Source of the DNA: Flavobacteriaceae bacterium PS02334
GTDB taxonomy: Bacteria; Bacteroidota; Bacteroidia; Flavobacteriales; Flavobacteriaceae
DNA length: 64,000 nucleotides
Assembly (NCBI GenBank): GCA_029959295.1
Contig: JASCOH010000001.1
Location: 62,001 to 126,000 of the forward strand
Direction of reading: 5' to 3'
Position numbers and translations under genes: made by a program. Every line of letters begins with the position of its first letter. Position 1 is the stretch's first letter. Shown piece after piece: positions 16,829 through 25,151 of the stretch. The notes under the pieces are model-generated. The model was not told where the DNA came from and did not search any database. It was given only the letters and a program-made list of their open reading frames with translations.

Positions 16829-17194
16829 ATGAAACCATCCGTACAATACAATGACAGAATTGGTCACGCTTCAGCAGACATTGCAGGAATTGACTATGAT
16901 GCAATCGCAAGACGTTGTAATCTTGGAGAGAGATATACAATAATTGGAATTTCCCTTTCTGGAACTAGAGATATTAGTGTATCACTTTTATGCAGAGATA
17001 ATGATGAGAGCACTCCCTATAATGAAGTTTTAGTGAATGTTTATCCAAGTATTGATCTGTCAATTAACAATGTTATTGAACGTCTTAATGTGACTATAAA
17101 CATTACAAATGACCGAAAATATGATGACCCAGAATTGGATACAGTTCGAGAAGTTAATATTGAAGTAGAAGACGAAGACGATAATGAAGATTAA
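16829..17194 (+). CDS. hypothetical protein with acidic C-terminus (121 aa)
   Basis: Not recognised. The translated product is beta-rich in its middle (YTIIGISLSGTRDISVSLL, NEVLVNVYPSIDLSI) and ends in a run of acidic residues (EVNIEVEDEDDNED). There is no signal peptide or membrane segment. It is followed 16 bases downstream by a REP-like hairpin. The AT-rich composition and orphan neighbours suggest accessory DNA. The frame is long enough and its codon use regular enough to be believed, but no function can be proposed. Confidence 0.55.
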   Translation: MKPSVQYNDRIGHASADIAGIDYDAIARRCNLGERYTIIGISLSGTRDISVSLLCRDNDESTPYNEVLVNVYPSIDLSINNVIERLNVTINITNDRKYDDPELDTVREVNIEVEDEDDNED

Positions 17195-17209
17195 TAAATA
17201 ACAATGTCT

Positions 17210-17279
17210 GCTAGCGCGAGCGTCCCGCTCGTGAGGTTAACAGTATTTTTGTAGACACGAGCGAGACGTTCGCGCCAGC
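17210..17279. repeat. REP-like hairpin, copy A
   Basis: Two 24-base arms (17210-17233 and 17256-17279) pair with three mismatches across a 22-base AT-rich loop. The arm core is GCGAGCGTCCCGCTCGTG, far more GC-rich than the surroundings. The same arm occurs at 17707 and 18167. Confidence 0.85.
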
Positions 17280-17338
17280 GAGGAAGCTAATTCTGATGGA
17301 AATAAATTGAAAAACAATCTAATATAACATAAATAATT

Positions 17339-17695
17339 TTGACATTTACTCAATTTATAGTTTCATTCTTAATAATTCTTATACTTAGTCTGAATTATAT
17401 AAAAGAGCGCAATCGTAGAAAACACTTTCGTACAATTCGTGTAATTCCAAGAGTAAAATTCACACAGAGAAAATCAATTATATGTCAATCCAATTTAAAA
17501 GAAATTGTGAGATGTTCATTCATAAGTATAGGAATTTTTATATTTTTAACTGGTCCATTTATACTAGTTTATAGCATTTACGGATGGTTTTATTATTCTA
17601 AATATGATTTAAAATTAGTAATTAGCTCTATATTAATGATTGTAATAGGTTTATTTTTAATTTTAAAAACCGATAAGATTTTTTCTAAATTTTAA
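17339..17695 (+). CDS. small multi-pass membrane protein, TTG start (118 aa)
   Basis: The only in-frame start able to give a complete product is TTG at 17339; no ATG lies near the N-terminus. Three hydrophobic segments are visible: residues about 4-19 (FIVSFLIILILSLNY), about 60-83 (FISIGIFIFLTGPFILVYSIY) and about 94-112 (LVISSILMIVIGLFLIL). A basic loop (KERNRRKHFRTIR) lies between the first two, so that loop is predicted to be cytoplasmic. No family recognised. The gene is bracketed by REP-like hairpins A and B. Confidence 0.5.
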   Translation: MTFTQFIVSFLIILILSLNYIKERNRRKHFRTIRVIPRVKFTQRKSIICQSNLKEIVRCSFISIGIFIFLTGPFILVYSIYGWFYYSKYDLKLVISSILMIVIGLFLILKTDKIFSKF

Positions 17696-17706
17696 ATTTT
17701 ACAAAT

Positions 17707-17779
17707 GCTGGGGCGAGCGTCCCGCTCGTGCCAATTAACAAATAATCCGTGTGTTCACGAGCGGCACGCTCTCGCCAGC
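17707..17779. repeat. REP-like hairpin, copy B
   Basis: Arms 17707-17730 and 17756-17779 pair with about three mismatches across 25 bases. The same GCGAGCGTCCCGCTCGTG core as copies A and C is present. The following stretch, 17780-17989, holds nothing I can identify. Confidence 0.85.
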
Positions 17780-17989
17780 GAGGGAAGTTGGTTTTGTGTT
17801 TAGGATGATTTGGCCAATCTGAAAATAGGGCTTAATTTAGTCCCAAACTACTTGCAGTGCGCGAAACGTTAGCAATCACCGTGAGCAACTTGTTGAAAGT
17901 AGGAGTAGTTTTGAGTTACTATTGAAAAAAATAACGAACTTTGATTGACTAAGAAAACTAAAGTTTTTTAATTTCAAAAAATATTGAAT

Positions 17990-18154
17990 ATGAGACTATT
18001 TATACCAATCGTATTGACTGTTATATTTCTTTTTTACATTCTTTATCTAGCATTTGTAAAGAAAAACCTGAAAGCTAATACTACTAAAATTCTTTATCCT
18101 GGATTGTTTTTTATTTTAGTGTGGGGAATTATATATTTTGAATTTCTCAAATAA
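17990..18154 (+). CDS. 54-residue two-helix membrane peptide
   Basis: ATG at 17990 to TAA at 18154. The product is almost entirely two hydrophobic helices (about 3-23, LFIPIVLTVIFLFYILYLAF, and about 35-52, LYPGLFFILVWGIIYFEF) joined by a basic loop (KKNLKANTTK). That gives a hairpin topology with the loop inside. There is no known family and no partner antitoxin evident. It is bracketed by REP-like copies B and C, like the other small membrane protein just upstream. Confidence 0.45.
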   Translation: MRLFIPIVLTVIFLFYILYLAFVKKNLKANTTKILYPGLFFILVWGIIYFEFLK

Positions 18155-18166
18155 TTAAAGCCCCCC

Positions 18167-18190
18167 GCTGGCGCGAGCGTCCCGCTCGTG
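18167..18190 (+). repeat. REP-like element, copy C (single arm)
   Basis: One 24-base arm identical in its core (GGCGCGAGCGTCCCGCTCGT) to copies A and B; the pairing arm is missing. Confidence 0.8.
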
Positions 18191-18271
18191 AACATGTAAA
18201 TTATCGGGTTACTAGCGGAATAATTAGCATCTGACAACTAAGTATAGTTAATGACAGAAAAATAACAAACC

Positions 18272-18715
18272 ATGATTATAAGAGAAGCTAAAACTAACGA
18301 CATCAAACAAATTCAAATCGTAAGAAATTCGGTAACAGAAAACACTCTGTCTAATCCTAACCTAGTGACAGACGAAGATTGTGAAGAATTTATTACGGAA
18401 AGAGGGAAAGGCTGGGTGTGCGAAATCGACAGCCAGATTGTAGGCTTTGCAATTGCTGACTTGAAAGAAAATAACATCTGGGCATTATTTTTAGACCCTA
18501 AGTTTGAGAAAAAAGGCATCGGGCAACAGCTCCACAAGACAATGCTCGACTGGTATTTTACGCAAACAAAAGACACCGTATGGCTAGGAACTGCTTTTAA
18601 CACAAGAGCAGAGCTGTTTTACAGAAAGGCTGGCTGGAAAGAAGCCGGAACCCACGGAACAAAAGAAATTAAATTTGAAATGACATATAACGACTGGGTT
18701 GGCCTGAATCGTTAA
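18272..18715 (+). CDS. GNAT-family N-acetyltransferase
   Basis: 147 residues. The GNAT fold is visible: MIIREAKTNDIKQIQIVRNS (beta1-alpha1), WVCEIDSQIVGFAIADLKEN (beta2-3), and motif A, WALFLDPKFEKKGIGQQLH, with the acetyl-CoA pyrophosphate loop K-K-G-I-G at about 76-82. The C-terminal part (WLGTAFNTRAELFYRKAGWK) is the usual beta5-alpha4 region. It would transfer acetyl from acetyl-CoA to an unidentified amine. The gene stands alone after REP-like copy C and just before a small membrane protein gene. Confidence 0.82.
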   Translation: MIIREAKTNDIKQIQIVRNSVTENTLSNPNLVTDEDCEEFITERGKGWVCEIDSQIVGFAIADLKENNIWALFLDPKFEKKGIGQQLHKTMLDWYFTQTKDTVWLGTAFNTRAELFYRKAGWKEAGTHGTKEIKFEMTYNDWVGLNR

Positions 18716-18737
18716 TATCAGTTTATTATAAAATACT

Positions 18738-18920
18738 ATGAACAATAAAAAAGGACTATCATTTCCCTTACTAATTATAGCAATCGTTATTGGAGCTACT
18801 ATTTTTAAACAATTCGATTTTAAAAATCTACGATTTGAAGAGCCTGCCATGGCTGTCATCTATATTTTGACTTTTCTTATGACGGTTTATTTTATTTTTA
18901 AGAATAGTAAGGAAAAGTAG
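18738..18920 (+). CDS. 60-residue two-helix membrane protein
   Basis: Two hydrophobic segments, about 8-22 (SFPLLIIAIVIGATIF) and about 37-55 (MAVIYILTFLMTVYFIF), are joined by a charged loop (KQFDFKNLRFEE); the peptide ends in Lys-rich NSKEK. It starts 22 bases after the GNAT stop codon, so co-transcription is plausible. No family recognised. Confidence 0.5.
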   Translation: MNNKKGLSFPLLIIAIVIGATIFKQFDFKNLRFEEPAMAVIYILTFLMTVYFIFKNSKEK

Positions 18921-19002
18921 CAATAGTAAACAAGGATTGTGCTTGCGGGATGCAACCTCTAAACTGCGTAAAAGTACTAACAGAAATAAAGCAAAATTGA
19001 CA

Positions 19003-20097
19003 ATGGCAAAATTCAAAAATCCAATCTTCTCTTTACTGCTGGTATCTTTATTTTTCACCTCTTGTAATGGACAGAAAAAAACAGAACAGCCAACTGAAAG
19101 CGCAGCTGAACAGCTGTCATTTACAAGCAAAAACACAAAACTGACCAAAACACAAGGCACAAACGAATATCAAAATGTGCATTGCATTATTCAAGACAAA
19201 AAAGGCAACTTTTGGTTTGGGACAACCGGCGAAGGCGTTTACCGATATGACGGAAAAGAATTTACCCAGTTTACAGAAAAAGATGGTTTGAGTAATAATA
19301 AAGTCTGGTCTGTTTTAGAAGATACCGCTGGAAATATTTGGTTTGGAACAGATGATGGCATTAGTCAATATAATGGAAAAACTATTTCTAAAGTTCCATA
19401 TACTAAGGGCACAAGCAGTTTAGGAACAGTCGCATCAGGTAGAAATGCAGTATATAGCATGATGCAGGACAAAAGCAGCATAATTTGGTTTGGAACAGAC
19501 AGCGGTATGTATTGCTATAATGGTAAAACATTTTCTAACTTTTTAGACAATGCAGCCATCGCAAACAAAAGCAATCTAACGCTAAAGAGCGTGCAATGTA
19601 TATTTGAGGATAAGGATGGAAACTTTTGGTTTGGATCAGGACCAATGGCATTTGAAGGCATTGGTTTCTATGATGGAAAATCTTTAACCAACTTCAAACC
19701 GCAAAACGAAGGATGGATAAGAACAATAACTGAAGATAAGGATGGAACTTTATTATTTGCCACCAGACATATCGGCATGATTACTTATGATGGAGAAAAC
19801 TTCACTGGTTTTTCTGAACCACAAAAGATAAGAAAAGATTTGATGAATACTGTTTTAGCAGATAGCAAAGGAAACATCTGGTATGGTTCTGATTATACGA
19901 ATGATAAGGATATAACCACAGGCGGTCTTTGGAAATTTGACGGAAAATCATTTGTTGAGTTTACAAAGAAAGATGGGTTGGGCAACACATCCATCTATTC
20001 TTTGACAGAAGACAAAGCAGGCAACATTTGGATTGGAACACGAAACTATGGACTGTATCGCTACGATGGACAAACATTTGAAACTTTTTCAGAATAA
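19003..20097 (+). CDS. lipoprotein with two-component-regulator-type propeller repeats
   Basis: I chose ATG 19003 because it places a lipoprotein signal at the N-terminus (MAKFKNPIFSLLLVSLFFTSC, Cys at about 21); upstream codons would bury it. The rest is a chain of Reg_prop blades with the recurring pattern D-x-x-GNxWFGT-x-G-x-YxYDGK (first GNFWFGTTGEGVYRYDGKEF, last GNIWIGTRNYGLYRYDGQTF). About seven blades are visible, enough for one beta propeller. In hybrid two-component sensors such blades form the periplasmic sensor, but here no membrane helix, kinase or regulator domain follows. The protein is a free lipid-anchored propeller of 364 residues. Confidence 0.82.
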   Translation: MAKFKNPIFSLLLVSLFFTSCNGQKKTEQPTESAAEQLSFTSKNTKLTKTQGTNEYQNVHCIIQDKKGNFWFGTTGEGVYRYDGKEFTQFTEKDGLSNNKVWSVLEDTAGNIWFGTDDGISQYNGKTISKVPYTKGTSSLGTVASGRNAVYSMMQDKSSIIWFGTDSGMYCYNGKTFSNFLDNAAIANKSNLTLKSVQCIFEDKDGNFWFGSGPMAFEGIGFYDGKSLTNFKPQNEGWIRTITEDKDGTLLFATRHIGMITYDGENFTGFSEPQKIRKDLMNTVLADSKGNIWYGSDYTNDKDITTGGLWKFDGKSFVEFTKKDGLGNTSIYSLTEDKAGNIWIGTRNYGLYRYDGQTFETFSE

Positions 20098-20260
20098 CCA
20101 GACAAATTGTAAATTTGGCAACAGATAACCATGTATAATAGACACAGGCGAGATGCGGCAGTAATTTTTTTAGAACCAAATAGTAAAACTTATTACAAAA
20201 TTCGACTTTGCATCATTAAATGATTGCTATTTGATAAATTACAGTATCTTTAAAAAAAAC

Positions 20261-20686
20261 ATGAATAAAAAAGGCCCCATAATTTTTATTGAAGACGATC
20301 AAGACGACCAAGATGTTTTAGCTGCTGTTTTTGAAAGTCTTGATTATAAAAATGAAATCATATTTTTTACCGAAGCTGAAAAGGCTTTGGAATTCTTAAC
20401 CGCTACTAAAATTAAGCCCTTTATTATTTTTTCTGATATCAACATGCCAAAACTCAATGGGATGGAATTAAGAGAGAAGGTTTATGAAAACAAGCAACTG
20501 GAGATAAAGTCTATTCCTTATTTGTTTTTTTCGACGACCGCTGAACAGAAACACGTCATTGATGCCTATTCAAAATCAATTCAAGGATTTTTCATAAAAC
20601 CGTCCAACTATAACGAAATTAAGGAGGTCATGAAAATTATAATTGAATATTGGCAAAAGTGCGTTTCTCCAGAATATACCGGATAG
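20261..20686 (+). CDS. single-domain response regulator (receiver only)
   Basis: 141 residues from ATG 20261, preferred over a TTG 30 bases upstream because the protein then begins directly at the first beta strand (GPIIFIEDDQDDQDVL). Receiver residues are all present: acidic pair Asp12/Asp13, phosphoacceptor Asp59 (FSDINMPKLNGMEL), Ser/Thr at 91-92 (FFSTT) and Lys113 (FFIKPSNY). There is no output domain. This is the CheY-like form common in Flavobacteria, where it relays phosphate from hybrid or histidine kinases. No kinase is encoded next to it. Confidence 0.85.
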   Translation: MNKKGPIIFIEDDQDDQDVLAAVFESLDYKNEIIFFTEAEKALEFLTATKIKPFIIFSDINMPKLNGMELREKVYENKQLEIKSIPYLFFSTTAEQKHVIDAYSKSIQGFFIKPSNYNEIKEVMKIIIEYWQKCVSPEYTG

Positions 20687-20790
20687 CGCTAAAAAAGATT
20701 TTTTTTTAAGTTTGATAAGCTTATTTTCAAGTTTGGAGAACTTAATAATACCGTTGGCAAAATTTCCAACCGAACGATACTAAATTTACA

Positions 20791-21105
20791 ATGAACCCAA
20801 AACCACATTTTATTGCCCTTCTCACCTATCTTCCTTCTCAAAAAGGCAAGCGAACCACGCCTGTTTCTTCTGGTTATCGGCCTTCCATAAAATTTCCTTT
20901 TGATCAAGGCCAATTTACTGGTGTCCAAAATTTTGTTGATACTGACTTGGTTTTTCCTGGCGATACTGTTACTGCAGAAATAACTATGCTCAATAAAGAA
21001 TATTTCGAAGGAAAAATTTATAAAGGATTGGATTTTGATTTTTTTGAAGGACCGAATTTGATTGGCCATGGGATAATTACCAAGGTTCTTGAGGCCGATA
21101 AGTAG
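20791..21105 (+). CDS. free-standing EF-Tu C-terminal-domain-like protein (104 aa)
   Basis: The protein resembles the third, beta-barrel domain of elongation factor Tu: FIALLTYLPSQKGKRTTPV corresponds to the EF-Tu strand ending in GGR-TP, and SGYRPSIKF (27-35) to SGYRPQFYF. VFPGDTVTAEITML then matches the PGD strand. The GTPase domain and domain II are absent, and the length fits one barrel. What such a solitary domain does is unknown; binding of RNA or another translation factor is conceivable. The gene stands alone. Confidence 0.65.
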   Translation: MNPKPHFIALLTYLPSQKGKRTTPVSSGYRPSIKFPFDQGQFTGVQNFVDTDLVFPGDTVTAEITMLNKEYFEGKIYKGLDFDFFEGPNLIGHGIITKVLEADK

Positions 21106-21156
21106 CAACTCCAATTTTTATTTCAAGTATATAAAAAGTAATTACCAATTTTACAT

Positions 21157-21190
21157 AAAAAATTATGCTGACTTTTGGAGAGTCAGTTTA
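21157..21190 (-). terminator. terminator of the pectin esterase/lyase operon
   Basis: On the minus strand CTGACT / AGTCAG forms a 6-bp stem with a 7-base loop, followed by an AT stretch ending in TTTTTT, just after the CE12 stop codon. Confidence 0.5.
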
Positions 21191-21196
21191 ATGATT

Positions 21197-21958
21197 TTAA
21201 TCGTTCTTCAAATACTTCGCCAAAGGATGTCCTTGCCTTTTCAATTCACCCACAAAAATCTTGGCAATTTCTGTAGCGCCCAAAACAGACAAATGTGTGT
21301 TGTCCTCGATTCCTTTTGGAATGTAAGCGTTTTCATCTGGAGCAAAATGCAGGTGCAATTTCTTTGAGCCTTCCACGCCATAAGATTCTTCTAAAAGCTC
21401 CGTAAAATATTGCATATCAAAAAACGGGACGTTCCTTTCTTGCGCCACCAAACGTGCCTGCAATGTATAATTTCCATGGGAATCTAATAAAACGCCCTGC
21501 TCGTTGAATTTTCTTCTGGCAATTGACGAGAACAAAATCGGGATGGCTCCTTTTGCCCTGGCTTCTTCTACATAACGAATCAAATTGTGTCGGTAAGAAG
21601 TCTGCGGATTGGTATATCTTGTAGGATCGGTTTCTTTTCCGTCGTTATGCCCGAATTGGATGAAGACATAATTTCCTAGTTTCAAGGAATCTAAAACCGT
21701 CTGCCAATGTTTCAAATCTCTGAAACTTCGCGTGCTTCTGCCGTTGACAGCGTGGTTTTTAATAGTCACTTTACCGTTAAAAAAAGGCGACAAGACTTGC
21801 ACCCAGCCTCTTTCTGGATTTTCATTCGGGTTTGGCTTGTTTGCCATCGTGGAATCTCCAATGGTATAAATTACAACAGGCGAATTCTCATCAGTCTGTG
21901 CACTTTTACAGCCGATTGCAAGAATTACTGCCAAAACTAAGATCTTATAAATTTTCAT
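21197..21958 (-). CDS. rhamnogalacturonan acetylesterase-like SGNH esterase (CE12)
   Basis: 253 residues. A lipoprotein-type signal (VLAVILAIGC) is followed by the SGNH blocks: block I GDSTMANK with catalytic Ser, block II GRSTRSF, block III FGHND (about 104), and block V DNTHLSVLGA with the Asp/His pair (about 217-225). This is the CE12 pattern, which removes acetyl groups from the rhamnogalacturonan backbone so that lyases and hydrolases can act. Its start overlaps the end of the PL10-CE8 gene by 14 bases, so it is the last gene of the five-gene operon starting at 27026. Confidence 0.88.
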   Translation of the reverse strand: MKIYKILVLAVILAIGCKSAQTDENSPVVIYTIGDSTMANKPNPNENPERGWVQVLSPFFNGKVTIKNHAVNGRSTRSFRDLKHWQTVLDSLKLGNYVFIQFGHNDGKETDPTRYTNPQTSYRHNLIRYVEEARAKGAIPILFSSIARRKFNEQGVLLDSHGNYTLQARLVAQERNVPFFDMQYFTELLEESYGVEGSKKLHLHFAPDENAYIPKGIEDNTHLSVLGATEIAKIFVGELKRQGHPLAKYLKND

Positions 21959-23939
21959 ACCATTGTATTTTTACATCTGGATTATTTTCGCCCAAGATAT
22001 TTTTAATAGTATATTTTTTTGCTTCTTTTTTAGCAAGCTGGTGCGACCATTTTACTCGAGAATCGGTTTTTGAGCCTTCGCCGTTATTTTGGAATTCTGC
22101 GTAAAAAGTGCCTTTTTCAGCTTCTGGTTTTGACCAATTATTCCAGCCTTCTGGCAAAATGTGCTTGCCTAAATTGCTGTTCATGAAAACGGTTTTTCCG
22201 TAAAAACGCCAAGGTCTTCCCAAATAAACTTTTGAAATCGAATCTTCTGAAGTCAGCTTGCAATTATTGAAAACAAATCCGAATTCTGTGCCTTTTGGCG
22301 TTGACGAAGCCGTTACAAACGAATCGCTTTTGCTATGAATTTCGCAGTTTTCAAAATAAGCCGTCGCACTTCCGAAGATAAAATCAGTCGTTCCGTCGAT
22401 GTAGCAATCTTTGTAATATTGCTTTCCAATTCCCGAAGCGTAAAGCGTATCTTGGTGTCCCAAAAGCTTGCAATTGACAACTGCAACATGCGTTGAAGTT
22501 ACTGACAGCGCAATCGCCTGCCTCACTTGTCCCGAAGAATTTTCAATGGTCAGGTTCTTCAAAAGGATATCGTTGGCTTCCACAAGCATTGTATAGGTAT
22601 AAAAAGTGCTGTTTCTCCCCACGCCAATTTTATCGAAATGATCGTTGAAAGTGATGATCGTATTTTCTTTGCTCTCGCCTATCAAATGCAAGTTCGTATT
22701 CCATTCATGGACTTTTATTTTTTCATTATAAATTCCGTTTTTGATAAAAATTACAATCGGCTCATAAGGATAAGCGTGGCTTTGGTTGATCGCTTCTTGA
22801 ATGGAAGTAAAATCTGCAGAACCGTCTAAAGCCACCGTAATTTTATTCGGATCTTTCGGCGTCGGCATTTTGTTTTCTTTCCTCCAAGTCGCAAATTTCA
22901 CGATCACTTTTTCAGGAGAATTTACGTACCAAGCGTAGCCATTTCTGCGTTCGTGGCCAATTTGAGAAAGCGAATCTTTCTTGATTCCGTCTCTGTCGCA
23001 AAAGAAAGGCTTGTTATTTTCCAATTCCATAAAACGAGCCCAGATTGGTTTTTCGTTTTTCGAAAGCACCATTTTTCGGTCAATCTGCTTTCCGTTTTCA
23101 TCATAGACTTTGACTTCCTTTAAATTGGTGATTTTCGTTTTTTCAAACCAAGTCACTGCATTATTTACTGCCGTAATAATTTCTTTCGAAGGATTTTTTA
23201 TAGACATCAATAAAGAAACGATTCCAGCAGATTCATGTCCGCTTAATGACTTCAACTCAAAACTTCTGGCATCGGCAGGCTGCAACGTAAATTCATCATG
23301 TTGCGCGCACCAAGCTGTCAGAACTCCGTTTTGCTTGTATTGCGTTTTTAAAATACAGTCGATTCCTTTATTAAATGCACTAATGGATTTTTGCCTGATT
23401 TCTTCGGATGGTTTTATCGAATAAAAATCAGTCTGCTCGTTAATTTCCTTTAAAACCTTGAGCACATTGACCATCGCATCATCATTGTACGTAATGTGGG
23501 AAGAATATTTTTTTTCCAAAGGATAAAATTGTGGCCAGCCACCGTTTTCATATTGCGCTAGCAGCAGATAATCCAAGCCTTTCAAAAAAGCAGTTTTGTG
23601 TTTTTCTTGCGGATTGTGCTTGTAGATTTTAGACAGAAAAAGCATTTCCATTGTGGTTGCCCCGTTGTCAATCGTGCATTCTTTTGTACTTGGTTTCAAG
23701 GCCAATAAATCAGCTTTTTGTTTGGCAGAAAGCGGTTCTTGCATCTGGATATTTTTTGGCCAGGCGCCGATATTCCGCTGATATAACAATACGTTCTCCC
23801 CTATTTCTTGAGCTTCCTTCGACTGAAACCAAGCTTCGTCTTTGCTATTTACAATTTCTTTCCAGGTGACTTTCGAATTTTGGGCTTGACCCTTTGAAAT
23901 TCCTAGAAATAGTACAAAAAGTATCGTTATTTTTTTCAT
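21945..23939 (-). CDS. fused pectate lyase (PL10) and pectin methylesterase (CE8)
   Basis: 664 residues with a signal peptide (cleavage near KGQAQ). Residues about 20-335 are a PL10 lyase (LLYQRNIGAWPKNIQM, DNGATTMEMLFLSKIYK, GGWPQFYP, HITYNDDAMVN, RNGYAWYVNSPEKV). Residues about 365-655 are a CE8 pectinesterase: ALDGSADFTSIQEAI, GHQDTLYA (about 493) and GTTDFIFGSATAYFENC (about 515) with the two catalytic Asp, and LGRPWRFYGKTVFMNS (about 575). The esterase removes methyl groups from homogalacturonan, producing the pectate that the lyase domain cleaves by beta-elimination. The start overlaps the GH105 stop. There is no sorting domain, so it is probably periplasmic. Confidence 0.93.
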   Translation of the reverse strand: MKKITILFVLFLGISKGQAQNSKVTWKEIVNSKDEAWFQSKEAQEIGENVLLYQRNIGAWPKNIQMQEPLSAKQKADLLALKPSTKECTIDNGATTMEMLFLSKIYKHNPQEKHKTAFLKGLDYLLLAQYENGGWPQFYPLEKKYSSHITYNDDAMVNVLKVLKEINEQTDFYSIKPSEEIRQKSISAFNKGIDCILKTQYKQNGVLTAWCAQHDEFTLQPADARSFELKSLSGHESAGIVSLLMSIKNPSKEIITAVNNAVTWFEKTKITNLKEVKVYDENGKQIDRKMVLSKNEKPIWARFMELENNKPFFCDRDGIKKDSLSQIGHERRNGYAWYVNSPEKVIVKFATWRKENKMPTPKDPNKITVALDGSADFTSIQEAINQSHAYPYEPIVIFIKNGIYNEKIKVHEWNTNLHLIGESKENTIITFNDHFDKIGVGRNSTFYTYTMLVEANDILLKNLTIENSSGQVRQAIALSVTSTHVAVVNCKLLGHQDTLYASGIGKQYYKDCYIDGTTDFIFGSATAYFENCEIHSKSDSFVTASSTPKGTEFGFVFNNCKLTSEDSISKVYLGRPWRFYGKTVFMNSNLGKHILPEGWNNWSKPEAEKGTFYAEFQNNGEGSKTDSRVKWSHQLAKKEAKKYTIKNILGENNPDVKIQWYENL

Positions 23940-25150
23940 TACTTATTTAGTTCTAAAGCCGCTAAAATGAACGGTCCAGTTGCTTTCGGGTCGTTGTCTT
24001 GCTTGCGTTCGTTGATGTAATATTCATAAGAACCGTCACGGTAAGGATTTCCTCCCAGGCCAGCGACAGCACAAGCTTCAGTAATAATTACGTAACCTTC
24101 TGGAGTCACTTTTACCAAATTTTTCGTCATTCCGTCGAAGGCTTTTTCGGCTACTTTTTTATATTCTTTTGGAAGATAGCCTTTGTTCGCACCTTTGGCA
24201 AAAGAATAGGCAAACATCGCCGATCCTGAAGCTTCTAGGTAATTTCCTTTTCTATCGCCTTGATCTGTAACTTGGTACCACAATCCGGAAGAATGCTGCT
24301 GTTTTTTTAAAGCGTCGGCCAATTGGTTGAAATAAGCTACCAATTCTTTATGTTTTGGATGATTTTCTGGCATAAAATCTAAAACTTCAACCAACGCCAT
24401 AGCGTACCAACCCAAGGATCTTGACCAAAAATTTGGCGAAGTTCCTGTTTCTTTATTTGCCCAGCCCATTTGCTTGCTTTCGTCCCAACCGTGGTATAAA
24501 AGTCCGGTTTTTGGATCGACTAAATGCTTTTGGATGACTTCAAATTGCTTTGCGATATCGTCAAAGTTTTTTCCGTTTTCAAATTTAGAAGTGTATTGTG
24601 CATAAAATGGCGAGCCCATGTACAATCCGTCGAGCCACATTTGATTTGGGTATACTTTTTTGTGCCAAAAGCCACCTTCGGAAGTACGAGGATGTTTTTC
24701 TAATTGGCTTCGAAGTGTCTGCAAAGCCTTTAAATACTTGTCTTCTTTGGTTTTATCGTAAATGAAGAAAAGCGCATTTCCTGCCGCCAACATATCGATA
24801 TTATAATTTTCTAATTTATAGCTTGGAATACTTCCGTCTTCATTAATTGTTGAATCGTAATAGCCTTTTATGTAGTCAAAATAAGCCTGATTGTTCGTTT
24901 TTTTATACAATTGCTCAAAAGACGACATCACCAAACCGTGAACATAATCCCACTTTGGTTCTTTTTTTTCATCAATCTGGTACGCATTCGGATGTTTTTT
25001 CATCAATGTCTGCGCCAATCTTTCTGACCACTTTAGTTTGTCGGAAACTTCCAAATTAGCGCTACTTTTTGCACTTTGAGATTTGCAATTCGTAAGCAAC
25101 ATAATAGCGAAAACTGCCAATAAAGTCTTCTGTAAAAAACTATTTTTCAT
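23939..25150 (-). CDS. unsaturated rhamnogalacturonyl hydrolase (GH105)
   Basis: 403 residues with a lipoprotein signal (FAIMLLTNC). The (alpha/alpha)6-barrel signatures of GH105 are present: YDSTINEDGSIPSYKLENYN, MWLDGLYMGSPFYAQY with the likely catalytic Asp, and HGWDESKQMGWANKETGTSP followed by FWSRSLGWYAMALVEVL. Near the end, GSAMFAYSFAKG and YRDGSYEYY complete the pattern. GH105 enzymes hydrolyse the unsaturated uronyl residue that lyases leave on rhamnogalacturonan or galacturonan oligomers, giving the 5-keto-4-deoxyuronate handled by KduI. It lies between the DUF4861 gene (one base away) and the PL10-CE8 gene. Confidence 0.92.
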   Translation of the reverse strand: MKNSFLQKTLLAVFAIMLLTNCKSQSAKSSANLEVSDKLKWSERLAQTLMKKHPNAYQIDEKKEPKWDYVHGLVMSSFEQLYKKTNNQAYFDYIKGYYDSTINEDGSIPSYKLENYNIDMLAAGNALFFIYDKTKEDKYLKALQTLRSQLEKHPRTSEGGFWHKKVYPNQMWLDGLYMGSPFYAQYTSKFENGKNFDDIAKQFEVIQKHLVDPKTGLLYHGWDESKQMGWANKETGTSPNFWSRSLGWYAMALVEVLDFMPENHPKHKELVAYFNQLADALKKQQHSSGLWYQVTDQGDRKGNYLEASGSAMFAYSFAKGANKGYLPKEYKKVAEKAFDGMTKNLVKVTPEGYVIITEACAVAGLGGNPYRDGSYEYYINERKQDNDPKATGPFILAALELNK

Positions 25151-25151
25151 A

